Below are positions 52,076 to 60,800 of a stretch of DNA of 64,000 bases, in pieces. The notes beneath the pieces are model-generated. The model was given only the letters and a program-made list of their open reading frames with translations. It was not told where the DNA came from and did not search any database. The translations under genes and the position numbers were made by a program. The stretch lies in assembly GCA_017052515.1 (NCBI GenBank), contig JAFHKR010000038.1, positions 248,001 through 312,000 on the forward strand, in the 5' to 3' direction. This DNA is from Fictibacillus nanhaiensis. Lineage in GTDB: Bacteria > Bacillota > Bacilli > Bacillales > Fictibacillaceae. Positions within the stretch are counted from its first letter, which is position 1, and the number at the start of each line of letters is the position of its first letter.

Positions 52076-53512
52076 TCACAAATACAAATCAAGCATCTTC
52101 ATAAGAGCCGCTTTATCAGATCCTGCATACTGAGCCGCTTTATTCCGAATTGGATCGCCCGCATAGAAGCGCTCGTACAATTCGTGCCTTGAGCCTAACG
52201 AACTTCCTATTAAATCCCACGCCAATTTAAACAACTTTGTCTTCTCCACCGCATCAACGTTCTTACCTTTATAATACTTTTCCAACAGGTGACCGATTGG
52301 TCCATCAAAGTCGGCGATAATAGAAGGCGTTTGAATGAATCCTCCTGCTCCAATCAGCTGCAACAATTCAATCGCGCGCGGATAATAAGCGGTACCGAGA
52401 TTTCTTGCTGTTTCAATAAAAGAAAAGTGAGGCAGAAAAATGCCTTGATCATTACACTTACCCGCCGATTCACTCGCAATGACAAGCCCTTTAATCGTTT
52501 CACTCTGCATAAGGAGTTCACCTAATTTTTCCTGTACGTGGAGATATTGATTGGCTCCGATACTTTCTGCAATGGCGTGCCCGATCGCAACAGTAAATTC
52601 CAACTTTACTTGAAGACGAACAATCGCTTGATGATAGGCAAGAGCGTTTGCGACAGGATCATTTTTAAACTGCCAAACCGCATCAGGATTTTCATACAAT
52701 AATACTCTTTCCCAAGGAATCAGAACATCATCAAAAATCAGAACTGCGTCCATCTCATCAAAAGCAGAACTAAGCGGATAATCAGCACGCGCCACATTCC
52801 CAGAATCAAATCCCGCTCTGCAGATCATATGCAAGCCTTTGCTGTTTGCCGGAACGATAAGCGCACTAGCCAACGCCTTCTCCTTTTCACCCCACTTTGC
52901 GATAGGAAACACGATAAGATCGTTGGAATACGGAGCGGCAGTAGCAATCATCTTGCCTCCACTCACATAAACCCCTTCGCTTGTTTTTCTTGTGATACGG
53001 AGAAGTCCAAGTTCTTCGGCAAGAACCTCGCCACTCACACCCCGGTTAATCTGCGGATCACGCTGAACAACCGTTAGAAAAAGATTTTCGACTCCAGCTG
53101 TTTCATAATACGTTTTAATTTTTTCAGCAAAATGCTTATCAAAAGTGTCATATGCGAACCGGTTTCCGTACCATCCTGTTAAACGAGATCTAGCATAATC
53201 GGATAAACGGCTCATCACGCCTGAAGTCGCTCTGCTCCACGTCTCGAAAGCGATTCTTCTTTTTAGCAGATCATCCTGTGAATGAGGAACTAAAAAAGAC
53301 GTGTGTATGCGCTGCTGTTGCTCTCTAACACGCTGCACTACGCTAATCTTATCCTGATGCTCAGCACGATCCATCATAGCGAATAAAGAGCTGATCGTAG
53401 ATAATGTCCCAGCAAAATGAGGATCTGTCGTAACATCTGTCACACTGCCGTTCAGCCACACCGAACGAGAGTCTTTTAAGCTATGAATAAATGATTCACC
53501 ATAGTTATTCAT
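52076..53512 (-). CDS. HpaB-like flavin-dependent 4-hydroxyphenylacetate 3-monooxygenase
   Basis: This 478-residue protein matches the HpaB/PvcC large component, which uses reduced FAD to hydroxylate phenols next to an existing OH. Motifs include the N-terminal ESFIHSLKDSRSVWLNG, the VSGEVLAEELGLLRITRKTSEGV-type beta domain, and the C-terminal acyl-CoA-dehydrogenase-like helices ending in SDKAALMKMLDLYL. The reductase partner HpaC is not in the window. Its start overlaps the cysteine dioxygenase gene by 8 nt, so the two are one operon. The substrate is not certain. Confidence 0.85.
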   Translation of the reverse strand: MNNYGESFIHSLKDSRSVWLNGSVTDVTTDPHFAGTLSTISSLFAMMDRAEHQDKISVVQRVREQQQRIHTSFLVPHSQDDLLKRRIAFETWSRATSGVMSRLSDYARSRLTGWYGNRFAYDTFDKHFAEKIKTYYETAGVENLFLTVVQRDPQINRGVSGEVLAEELGLLRITRKTSEGVYVSGGKMIATAAPYSNDLIVFPIAKWGEKEKALASALIVPANSKGLHMICRAGFDSGNVARADYPLSSAFDEMDAVLIFDDVLIPWERVLLYENPDAVWQFKNDPVANALAYHQAIVRLQVKLEFTVAIGHAIAESIGANQYLHVQEKLGELLMQSETIKGLVIASESAGKCNDQGIFLPHFSFIETARNLGTAYYPRAIELLQLIGAGGFIQTPSIIADFDGPIGHLLEKYYKGKNVDAVEKTKLFKLAWDLIGSSLGSRHELYERFYAGDPIRNKAAQYAGSDKAALMKMLDLYL

Positions 53513-53972
53513 GCGGCTTGTACACCTGTCCTGTCCCTAGTGGAGGAGAATAGATATGAAGCGTCACCGTGGCTGAGAATGAAGGGTTGTACATGGCGTG
53601 TGTCGTATCTCCCTCCACTGAAAATAGCTCACCTTTTTGGTAAAATTCATTTCTCTCATACTTCACACCATCTTTTCCCTTCATATACAAAAGATTCAAC
53701 ACAGAACCGTCCACAACATAAATCCATCCTGAAGAGAACCCGTGATCATGTACGAGTGTTTTTGAAAAAGTAGGTAAAAAGACTAATAGCACCTCAACAC
53801 GTTCATTCTTAAACAGAACATTCCTTCCGTATTCCAAATCCTGTGGAGTTGATAGATGCTTCTCTACATCTTGAAGAGTAGGAGAGAGCTGTAGCATGAT
53901 GTCCTCAGCATTTGTTTTATCTATGTTTGAGAACGTGCGAAATACACGCTCAATTTTTTGTATAAAATCCAA
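53505..53972 (-). CDS. Cysteine dioxygenase type I family protein
   Basis: This 155-residue cupin should bind one Fe(II) through three His and oxidise a thiol to a sulfinate. With a TTG start at 53972, H75 and H77 (TLVHDHGFSSG), H125 (DTTHAMYNP), R50 (EYGRN), H139 and Y141 (LHIYSPP) fall at the numbers I recall for the B. subtilis enzyme. That, and the AAGGGG site 9 nt upstream, favour this start over an ATG at 54005 that lacks a ribosome binding site. The gene is the first of an operon with the hpaB-like gene and diverges from an Rrf2 regulator. Confidence 0.8.
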   Translation of the reverse strand: MDFIQKIERVFRTFSNIDKTNAEDIMLQLSPTLQDVEKHLSTPQDLEYGRNVLFKNERVEVLLVFLPTFSKTLVHDHGFSSGWIYVVDGSVLNLLYMKGKDGVKYERNEFYQKGELFSVEGDTTHAMYNPSFSATVTLHIYSPPLGTGQVYKPHE

Positions 53973-54144
53973 CTTCCATTTCCCCTTTACTGCCTTTGAC
54001 GACATTGTTGATAAACGAAGTCGCCTTTATATAAGGTATGAGGTTTAAGGGACAAGCGTAACGGCAATGCATAATAAATGGACGGATCATGGAATAAATC
54101 GAACGGTTAACCATAGAGTGATAGAGATGGGAGGGGGAGGGTTT

Positions 54145-54573
54145 ATGAAAATCTCGAGCAAAGGGGAGTATGCGCTTCGAGCGTTGATCGTGTTAGGTGC
54201 ACAATACCCAAATCTCGTTCAAACAAAGGAAATTGCAAGAGAGACCCTTGTTCCTTCGAATTACTTGGAACAGATTCTGTTACTTTTAAAAAACTTAGGC
54301 TATGTGAAAAGCAAGAGAGGGGCAAGTGGGGGTTATACACTTAAAAGAGAACCTTCACAAATCTGTATTGGTGAAGTTGTTCGTGATATAGAAGGACCGC
54401 TAGCCCCGATGAGCTGTGTGAGCGTTACGGCGTATGAATATTGTCCGCTTGAAGATAAAGCTTGTCTGTTACAGCCGTTATGGCGCCTCGTTCGCGATGT
54501 TGTTGCCAATCTGCTTGATCACACTTCATTAGAGAACTTGCTAACAGGAAACCTTCCAACTCACTCTAAATAA
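54145..54573 (+). CDS. Rrf2 family transcriptional regulator
   Basis: This 142-residue regulator has an N-terminal winged helix (MKISSKGEYALRALIVLG, then TKEIARETLVPSNYLEQILLLLKNLGYVKSKRGASGGY). Three cysteines follow in CVSVTAYEYCPLEDKAC, a position that holds an Fe-S cluster in IscR and NsrR. The ATG at 54145 follows GGGAGGGGGAGGG; the longer frame from 54067 lacks a ribosome binding site. It diverges from the cysteine dioxygenase gene and may control it. Confidence 0.87.
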   Translation: MKISSKGEYALRALIVLGAQYPNLVQTKEIARETLVPSNYLEQILLLLKNLGYVKSKRGASGGYTLKREPSQICIGEVVRDIEGPLAPMSCVSVTAYEYCPLEDKACLLQPLWRLVRDVVANLLDHTSLENLLTGNLPTHSK

Positions 54574-54574
54574 A

Positions 54575-54600
54575 AAACCTGGAGCATCCTCCAGGTTTCC
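54575..54600 (-). terminator. Terminator between the Rrf2 and methyltransferase genes
   Basis: AACCTGGAG pairs with CTCCAGGTT around CATC. The minus strand carries the longer T run (TTTTTTATTT), so it mainly ends the methyltransferase transcript, though it can serve both. Confidence 0.8.
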
Positions 54601-54603
54601 AGA

Positions 54604-55638
54604 CTATTTCGCCCTCGCCACGATTCCGTTGTGTACTTTGATGTACCCATGGCGCATGATCTCCAGTCCATTTTCATGCAGATACAGTCCCATCTGCTCT
54701 AATGTCATCAGCTCGCGGTACGTATGGTTCATCACATCCGCCATGATCTCGTAATACAGCTTGGAACGCATTTGCGCACGAGGTGTTGTCATCACGATAT
54801 AGCCGCTTGGTTTCAAGAATTTTCGATGCCACTCAACGACTTCGGCTTTCATAGAGTCAGGAAAATGCTCTAACAACCCGACGCTGAGCACGATATCGAA
54901 CTCTTTGCCATATGGCAGATTGCGGATATCATCCACGACATACGAAATAGTGAAGTCGTCTTTATAATAAACTTTATCTCCACCTGTTCGTGAATTTTTC
55001 CCCAAAAACGGATAAGATTTAGGAAACTCTGCAAACCGTGCATCTCGACAGAACGGGTCATAATCCACCATCACCACTTCACCGTCAGGATACATCGCAG
55101 ATAGCTGCATCGCCTCATATCCTTCAGCAGCACCCAAAAATAGAATGCGAGGCTTATCAACGTCCAGTCCCTCAAACAAAGCTCTCTTTCCGCGCGGATC
55201 CCAGATGCCATCCTGAATACGGTGCACATAATTCCAGAGGTGGATTCGCACATAATCACCGAGTGCCGTCTTTACTTCGCTAGGTTTGAAGCTTGTTAAA
55301 CTTTTAAAAAAAGCACTCTTTTTATCACCAATCTCAGCGGGTACATCCTTAGAGAACCATTCGTGAAACGACTGGTTGAATATCGTCCAGGATATATGAA
55401 CCGGAAGCATCTCACCGTGCGTCTGTTCCCACTCTGTTTTTTCTTTTGAAAAAGAAGTTACCTCATACGGTTTGCCAATATCTTTCCACGTCACAGTGGA
55501 CCAATCGTTCACCGTATTTACTTTTACAAACTTTTCATATTCTTTCCTGTCTCGATACTGGCGCAAATCCATTCGGTATGACGGTCTCATTTCCGTTTGA
55601 CCTAACGTTTTAGGCTGCTGAACCGCTGTTTCAAGCAT
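54604..55638 (-). CDS. Class I SAM-dependent methyltransferase
   Basis: This 344-residue protein has a 155-residue N-terminal region of unknown fold and a Rossmann methyltransferase domain. The SAM motif I is ILFLGAAEGYEAMQLSAMYP, the acidic ribose ligand lies in VVMVDYDP, and FDIVLSVGLLEHFPD and LKPSGYIVMTTPRAQ are motifs IV and VI. AAGGAGGG at the right distance sets the ATG. The substrate is unknown. It is a single-gene unit convergent with the Rrf2 gene. Confidence 0.82.
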   Translation of the reverse strand: MLETAVQQPKTLGQTEMRPSYRMDLRQYRDRKEYEKFVKVNTVNDWSTVTWKDIGKPYEVTSFSKEKTEWEQTHGEMLPVHISWTIFNQSFHEWFSKDVPAEIGDKKSAFFKSLTSFKPSEVKTALGDYVRIHLWNYVHRIQDGIWDPRGKRALFEGLDVDKPRILFLGAAEGYEAMQLSAMYPDGEVVMVDYDPFCRDARFAEFPKSYPFLGKNSRTGGDKVYYKDDFTISYVVDDIRNLPYGKEFDIVLSVGLLEHFPDSMKAEVVEWHRKFLKPSGYIVMTTPRAQMRSKLYYEIMADVMNHTYRELMTLEQMGLYLHENGLEIMRHGYIKVHNGIVARAK

Positions 55639-55763
55639 GATTTACCCTCCTTAAAAAAGGATTTTTTATAGATATTCAAAGAAAGAATGTAAAATCCTCT
55701 AAAACCTAACATTTCGCTTCAACATGATAAAATAGAATAAAGAGAACAGGGAGGGAAATGGTT

Positions 55764-56360
55764 ATGAAGATTATTTTTATCGGAGACAGCATCACAGCTT
55801 CAAATAAAAACACAGATCCAGATCGACTTGGGGATGGGTACGTTCGCATGATTAAAGATGTCTTACCAAAGGAAATAACGGTGATCAATAAAGGGGTGAA
55901 CGGACATCGCGTAACAGACCTCGACTTTCGTTGGCAGCGAGATGTAATCGACTTAGAGCCTGATCTGCTATCCGTATCGATCGGAATCAACGATGTGTGG
56001 CGACAGCTCGACAGCCCTCAATTGGAGCAGGTGGATGTTTCTCGATTTGAAGAGGTGTACCGCGGTTTGTTATCTAAACTTTCACCAAAAACAAAACTTG
56101 TCCTTATGGAACCAACGATCATAAAAGAAAACACAAAGTCCCAAGGTAACCAGCTGTTGATCCCGTATGTGGAAGTTGTTCGTAATTTAGCAAAAGAATT
56201 CGATGCCGTGCTCGTACCCACACATGAAGTCTTTATCAATCACTTAACCAAAAAGCCAGATGTGTCCTTAACGACAGACGGTGTACATATGAGAAGAAAA
56301 GGGAACGAACTTATGGCAAAAACTTGGCTGGAAGCTGCAGAATCACTCGTCACTCAATAA
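55764..56360 (+). CDS. SGNH/GDSL family hydrolase
   Basis: This 198-residue cytosolic esterase-like protein has the four SGNH blocks: FIGDSITA (Ser nucleophile, near residue 9), GVNGHRVTD (Gly), IGINDVW (Asn) and TDGVHMRRKGNEL (Asp-His). The ATG at 55764 is 8 nt from GGGAGGG; an ATG two codons earlier is too close. It is 22 nt upstream of an acetyltransferase gene, probably in one unit. The substrate is unknown. Confidence 0.87.
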   Translation: MKIIFIGDSITASNKNTDPDRLGDGYVRMIKDVLPKEITVINKGVNGHRVTDLDFRWQRDVIDLEPDLLSVSIGINDVWRQLDSPQLEQVDVSRFEEVYRGLLSKLSPKTKLVLMEPTIIKENTKSQGNQLLIPYVEVVRNLAKEFDAVLVPTHEVFINHLTKKPDVSLTTDGVHMRRKGNELMAKTWLEAAESLVTQ

Positions 56361-56382
56361 ACTAAAAACAGGAGTTACATAG

Positions 56383-56859
56383 ATGACAAACACACGACTA
56401 ACATTTTGTAATGAAATACATGAAGAAGCCTTACTCGCCTTTCATTTACCTCCTGAGCAAGAAAAATTCACGGCCATGCCGAATGAAGCTTTAAAGAAAT
56501 GTGAAGAAGATCCTGGGCGTCATCCTGTGGTTATTGAAGCTAACGGTAGAACAGTTGGTTTTTTCGTTCTGCATAAGGGTGAAAACATTGGAGATTTTAC
56601 TGCAAACCCGAACGCAATGGTGATTCGTGCATTATCCATCAATCACCCCGAACAAGGAAAAGGTTTCGCAAAAGATGCGATGTTACAGATGCCTCAGTTT
56701 GTTTCTGACCACTTTCCCGAAGTAAACGAGCTCATTTTAGCTGTAAACTTCAAAAACGATCTTGCAAAAAAGCTTTATGAAAAAGTAGGTTTTGTAGATC
56801 GTGGCCAGATCAAACCTGGTCCAGTTGGGCCGCAATATGTGCTGCATTATGATGTTTGA
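56383..56859 (+). CDS. GNAT family N-acetyltransferase
   Basis: This 158-residue protein has GNAT features: VIRALSINHPEQGKGFAKDAML (acetyl-CoA loop, about residues 85-106) and NDLAKKLYEKVGFVDRG near the C-terminus. AACAGGAG sets the ATG. It is likely cotranscribed with the SGNH hydrolase. The substrate is unknown. Confidence 0.85.
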   Translation: MTNTRLTFCNEIHEEALLAFHLPPEQEKFTAMPNEALKKCEEDPGRHPVVIEANGRTVGFFVLHKGENIGDFTANPNAMVIRALSINHPEQGKGFAKDAMLQMPQFVSDHFPEVNELILAVNFKNDLAKKLYEKVGFVDRGQIKPGPVGPQYVLHYDV

Positions 56860-57023
56860 TTATTAAGTTCATATAAAGCTGATTTTAGAATTGTAAAGTG
56901 TTGGTTATGACTTGGTAAATTGCGTCTTTTCGGGTTTTTTTCATGATATATTCTGAACAGGGACAGAGAAATCCCATACTCATGCAAAAATCATATTGAA
57001 AATCCGAAGGGAGCAATTGAACA

Positions 57024-57236
57024 ATGAGCAAAACGTTTTTGGCTAAAATCGGAGCATCTCTTTTGGCAATATTTTTGATCACTGCATGTAGCAACGCGGA
57101 AGACACAAATACTGAAGAAGATACAAGCACAGAGCAATCTGAGACTCAAGACGAAGAGACAACGACAGATGAAGATAGTTCTACTGAACAAGAAACTTCA
57201 ACAGATGAGGAATCAACGGAAGAGTCAGCTGAATAA
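57024..57236 (+). CDS. Small acidic low-complexity lipoprotein
   Basis: This 70-residue protein has a lipoprotein signal peptide with the lipobox LITAC (Cys 22). The mature part is nearly all Thr, Glu, Asp and Ser (TEEDTSTEQSETQDEET). The codons are mixed, so it is not a simple DNA repeat. GAAGGGAGC precedes the ATG and a terminator follows, supporting a real gene. The function is unknown. Confidence 0.7.
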   Translation: MSKTFLAKIGASLLAIFLITACSNAEDTNTEEDTSTEQSETQDEETTTDEDSSTEQETSTDEESTEESAE

Positions 57237-57248
57237 GATAAAAGAAAT

Positions 57249-57288
57249 GCCGGGCCTCTACCTTCCAGAGAGGACCCGGTTTTTATTT
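57249..57288 (+). terminator. Terminator of the acidic lipoprotein gene
   Basis: CCGGG and CCTCT pair with AGAGG and CCCGG (one bulged A), followed by TTTTT. Confidence 0.85.
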
Positions 57289-57303
57289 TGGGCTTTATGT
57301 GAG

Positions 57304-57560
57304 AGTTGATCTCCGTTCCAGGTTGCTCGCTTTCCACGGGGCAGGCGATGAGCCACATTCGAACGTTTCACGTTTAAGTGTCTCACCTGTCTAGTTGCAG
57401 TGGCTAGCCCCTCGAGGTCAAAAGTTAAATAGACCATGAAGGCAAAGAACGCCTTCCTTGTCCATTCACCTTTTGCTTGTCGGGACTTGACGAGCCACTT
57501 CCACTTTTCGGACTGCCCACCTGTCCCGCAGGAGGCTCGCATCTTCCACTCCAATCAACT
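57304..57560. repeat. R1 element carrying an inserted R2 element
   Basis: The outer ends are R1 in reverse orientation: AGTTGATCTCCGTTCCAGG and CTCGCTTTCCACGGGGCAGG on the left, and CCTGTCCCGCAGGAGGCTCG and CACTCCAATCAACT on the right. The middle (about 57389-57510) is a different palindrome, R2: AGTGGCT (57399-57405) pairs with AGCCACT (57493-57499), and GAAGGC (57438-57443) with GCCTTC (57451-57456), with TAGCCCCTCGAGGTC between. R2-like sequences are also common in Bacillaceae, from memory. There is no coding frame. Confidence 0.72.
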
Positions 57561-57760
57561 GTCAAAGGAGACAAGGGTTTGAAAGCAACAACCATTCATC
57601 AAAGAAGAAAATTGGTTCTGAAAGCTTACCAGTCTAACTCTGCACAATCTTCTCCTAATAGTCCATTATCTGAAAAATATGAAAATATACCCATTTAAGA
57701 TAGACTTTATCAGCCGAAGGACTCATTTCCAATACATAAAAAAATGGCATAATAAAAGGA

Positions 57761-57775
57761 ATGAAAGCGTTATCT
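57761..57775 (+). promoter_or_regulatory. Candidate cre site upstream of the amylopullulanase gene
   Basis: ATGAAAGCGTTATCT matches the CcpA consensus WTGNAARCGNWWWCA except at the last base. It lies just after a possible -10 (CATAAT, 57748-57753), so bound CcpA would block transcription. Confidence 0.65.
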
Positions 57776-57787
57776 TAAAAGCATTTG

Positions 57788-57801
57788 TGCAAACGCTTTC
57801 G
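57788..57801 (+). promoter_or_regulatory. Second LacI/CcpA-type operator-like site
   Basis: TGCAAACGCTTTCG is an imperfect palindrome centred on CG, in the leader 34 nt before the GTG start. Confidence 0.5.
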
Positions 57802-57834
57802 CTAATTTGCACACCATTAAAAGGGGGAAATGAA

Positions 57835-60800
57835 GTGAGGAAAATGAAATCTCGCAACAGAGTTTCTTGGTTATTACTTTTTACGCTTATTTTGCAAACG
57901 TTTGCATCTGCTTTACTTATACAACCATCTTCAACAAAAGCGGAGGAGCGCACCGTGACGCTTGTTGGAGATCTGCAATCTGAACTTGGCGGTTCTAGTG
58001 ACTGGAACCCGGTAGACACCGCTACAAAAATGGAACTTCAACCGAACGGAAAGTACAAGCTTACTGGAAAACTTCCTGCCGGCACCTATGAATACAAGGT
58101 GGCGATCAATGGTTCATGGGACGAGAACTATGGAGTGGATGGGAAACAAGGTGGCGACAACTACAAGCTGAAGATCGACACGGAAAAAGAAGTGACATTC
58201 GTTTACGACGATACGACTCACAAACTAACGATTCCAGAACCACTTCCTGCTGAGAAAACACCGCGAATCGTAGGTGACATCCAGCCGGATATCGGAGCAG
58301 GTGGCGAGTGGACACCTGGTGAATCGACGGCTCTTTTACAAGATGAAGACGGTGACAACATCTACACATACACCGCACAAGTGCCAAAAGGAAAACACGA
58401 ATTTAAGATCGTGCTCGGCAACAATTGGGATGCCCCGAATTATCCGACAGACAACATGAAGTTGAATGTACTGAAAGACGCAGAGATCACGTTTTTCTAC
58501 AACCATGACACAAAAGAAGTGTACACGAACTATGACGCGGGTCTTCCGGATGGCAGCGTGAACGCAGGAAAGCTTCACCATGATACATGGAACGAAGCGT
58601 TTCGCGCGCCGTTTGGAGCGATTAAAGCTGGACAAGACGTAACACTCCGCCTGCAATCGAAAAAAGGCGATCTGACTAGTGCAAAGCTATATCTTCGTAA
58701 CTATAACTCCGGTAATACAACGGTAAAAGATATGGTGAACGCTGGTTGGACAACAGTGAATGGCGAAGACATCGAGCTGTGGGAAGCTACGGTTACACCT
58801 GAAGAAAAAGGGGTGTACGGCTATAAATTCACCGCGCGTGATGGAGATGCGGTAAAAGAATACGGAGAAGATACGGGTGAAGGCGGTAAAGGAACAGCTG
58901 CAGATACAAACGCTGCTCTCTTCCAGATGACGGTATACGATCCGTCTTACAAAACACCTGACTGGATGAAAGAATCGGTTGTGTATCAGATTTTCCCGGA
59001 CCGTTTTTATAACGGAAACAAAAAGAACGACAGAGCAAAAACAACGGCACGTGGCACTGAACCGATCGAGCACAGAGATTGGAATGAGCTTCCGGACAAC
59101 CCTCGTCAAGCAGAAACAGAAGGATATGACGGAGATGAGATCTGGTCAAACGACTTCTTTGGCGGCGATATTTCTGGTATCCAGAAGAAATTAGACTATA
59201 TCGAGTCACTTGGCGTTAATACACTCTACTTGAATCCAGTTGCACATGCGGCATCCAACCATAAGTATGATGCGACGGACTATAAAGCGATCGATCCGAT
59301 GTTTGGATCACCAGAAGAATTTAAGGTTTTTACAAAAGAACTGAAAAAACGCAAGATGCATTTGATCCTTGATGGTGTATTCAACCATGTGGGGGACGAT
59401 TCGATCTATTTTGACCGTTACGGCAAATACAAAACGGTCGGAGCGTACGAATATTGGGCAAGCATCTACGACCTGATGAGCTCAAAAGGTCTAACAGAAA
59501 CAGAAGCAAAAAAACAAACAGAAGCGAAGTTCAAAAAAGAAGGACAAGAGTTTAGTCCGTACGGCTTCCATAACTGGTTTAACATCGAGAACGAAAAAGT
59601 GAATGGCGTTTATAAATACCAGGCGTGGTGGGGCTTTGACTCCCTTCCTGAGATTAAATCGATTCCTGGTGAAGCAGTAGACTATGATTCTGAGTTGAAC
59701 AACAAGCCGTTCGCAGACTATATCATGTATGACAATGATTCTGCTGCAAAATCATGGCTAGATCGTGGCGCATCAGGCTGGCGATTGGACGTTGCGAACG
59801 AAGTAGATACAGAGTTTTGGAGAGAGTTCCGAAAAGAGTTGAAGGAGGGCAAGAAAGAAGATCCATTAATCCTTGGTGAGATCTGGGATGATGCGTCTGA
59901 ATACTTCCTTGGTGATCTGTATGATTCGGTTATGAACTACCGTTTCCGCGGTGCGATGATCGATTACTTGAAAAACGGTAACGCAGAAGGTGCAGAGAAC
60001 CAGATGAATGCCGTGTTTGAAGATTACCCACAAGAAGCGTTTTATGCGCTGATGAACTTGATGGGATCTCATGATACACCTCGTGCAGCGTTTATCCTTG
60101 GAAACGGAACAGATTCTTACGAGCGTGCTGAACTGGATCCAAAGTATGACCACGAGCTAGGCGTGAAGCGACTGAAGCTTGCGGCGATCTTACAGATGGG
60201 TTATGCAGGTGCACCGACTCTTTATTATGGAGATGAAGCCGGCGTTACGGGTTCTAAAGATCCGGATGACCGAAGAACATATCCATGGGGCTCTGAAGAC
60301 AAAGATCTTGTAAAGCATTATCAAAACATCGGAAAAGTGCGTAGTGATTACCACGATCTCTTCAGTTATGGTGAGCTTTACCATCTATACGCTGAAAAAG
60401 ATGTGCTAGCTTACGCACGTACAGATAAGAAAAATGCAGGTCTTGTGATCACAAACCGCGGCAACGAAGATAAGACCGTTGAACTGGACGTGAAGAAGCT
60501 GATCGTGAACAACGTAAAGCTAACAGATCAGCTGAACAAAAAATACAAAACAGCTGTAAAGGATGGAAAGCTAACAGTAACCGTTCCTGCGATGAGTGGT
60601 CGTATGCTCGTTTCGGATAAGCACCAGAATCTGAAAGCGCCAAAAGCGGTGAAAGATGTAAAAGCGTCAGAAAGCAGTCACTCTGTTTCGCTTTCATGGA
60701 AAGGTGACGCAAAACGTTACGCAATCTATCAGACCACAATCTCTGGTGCTTTTTATGAAAAAGTAGCAGAAACGAAAGGCAACTCAATCAAGATCGATAA

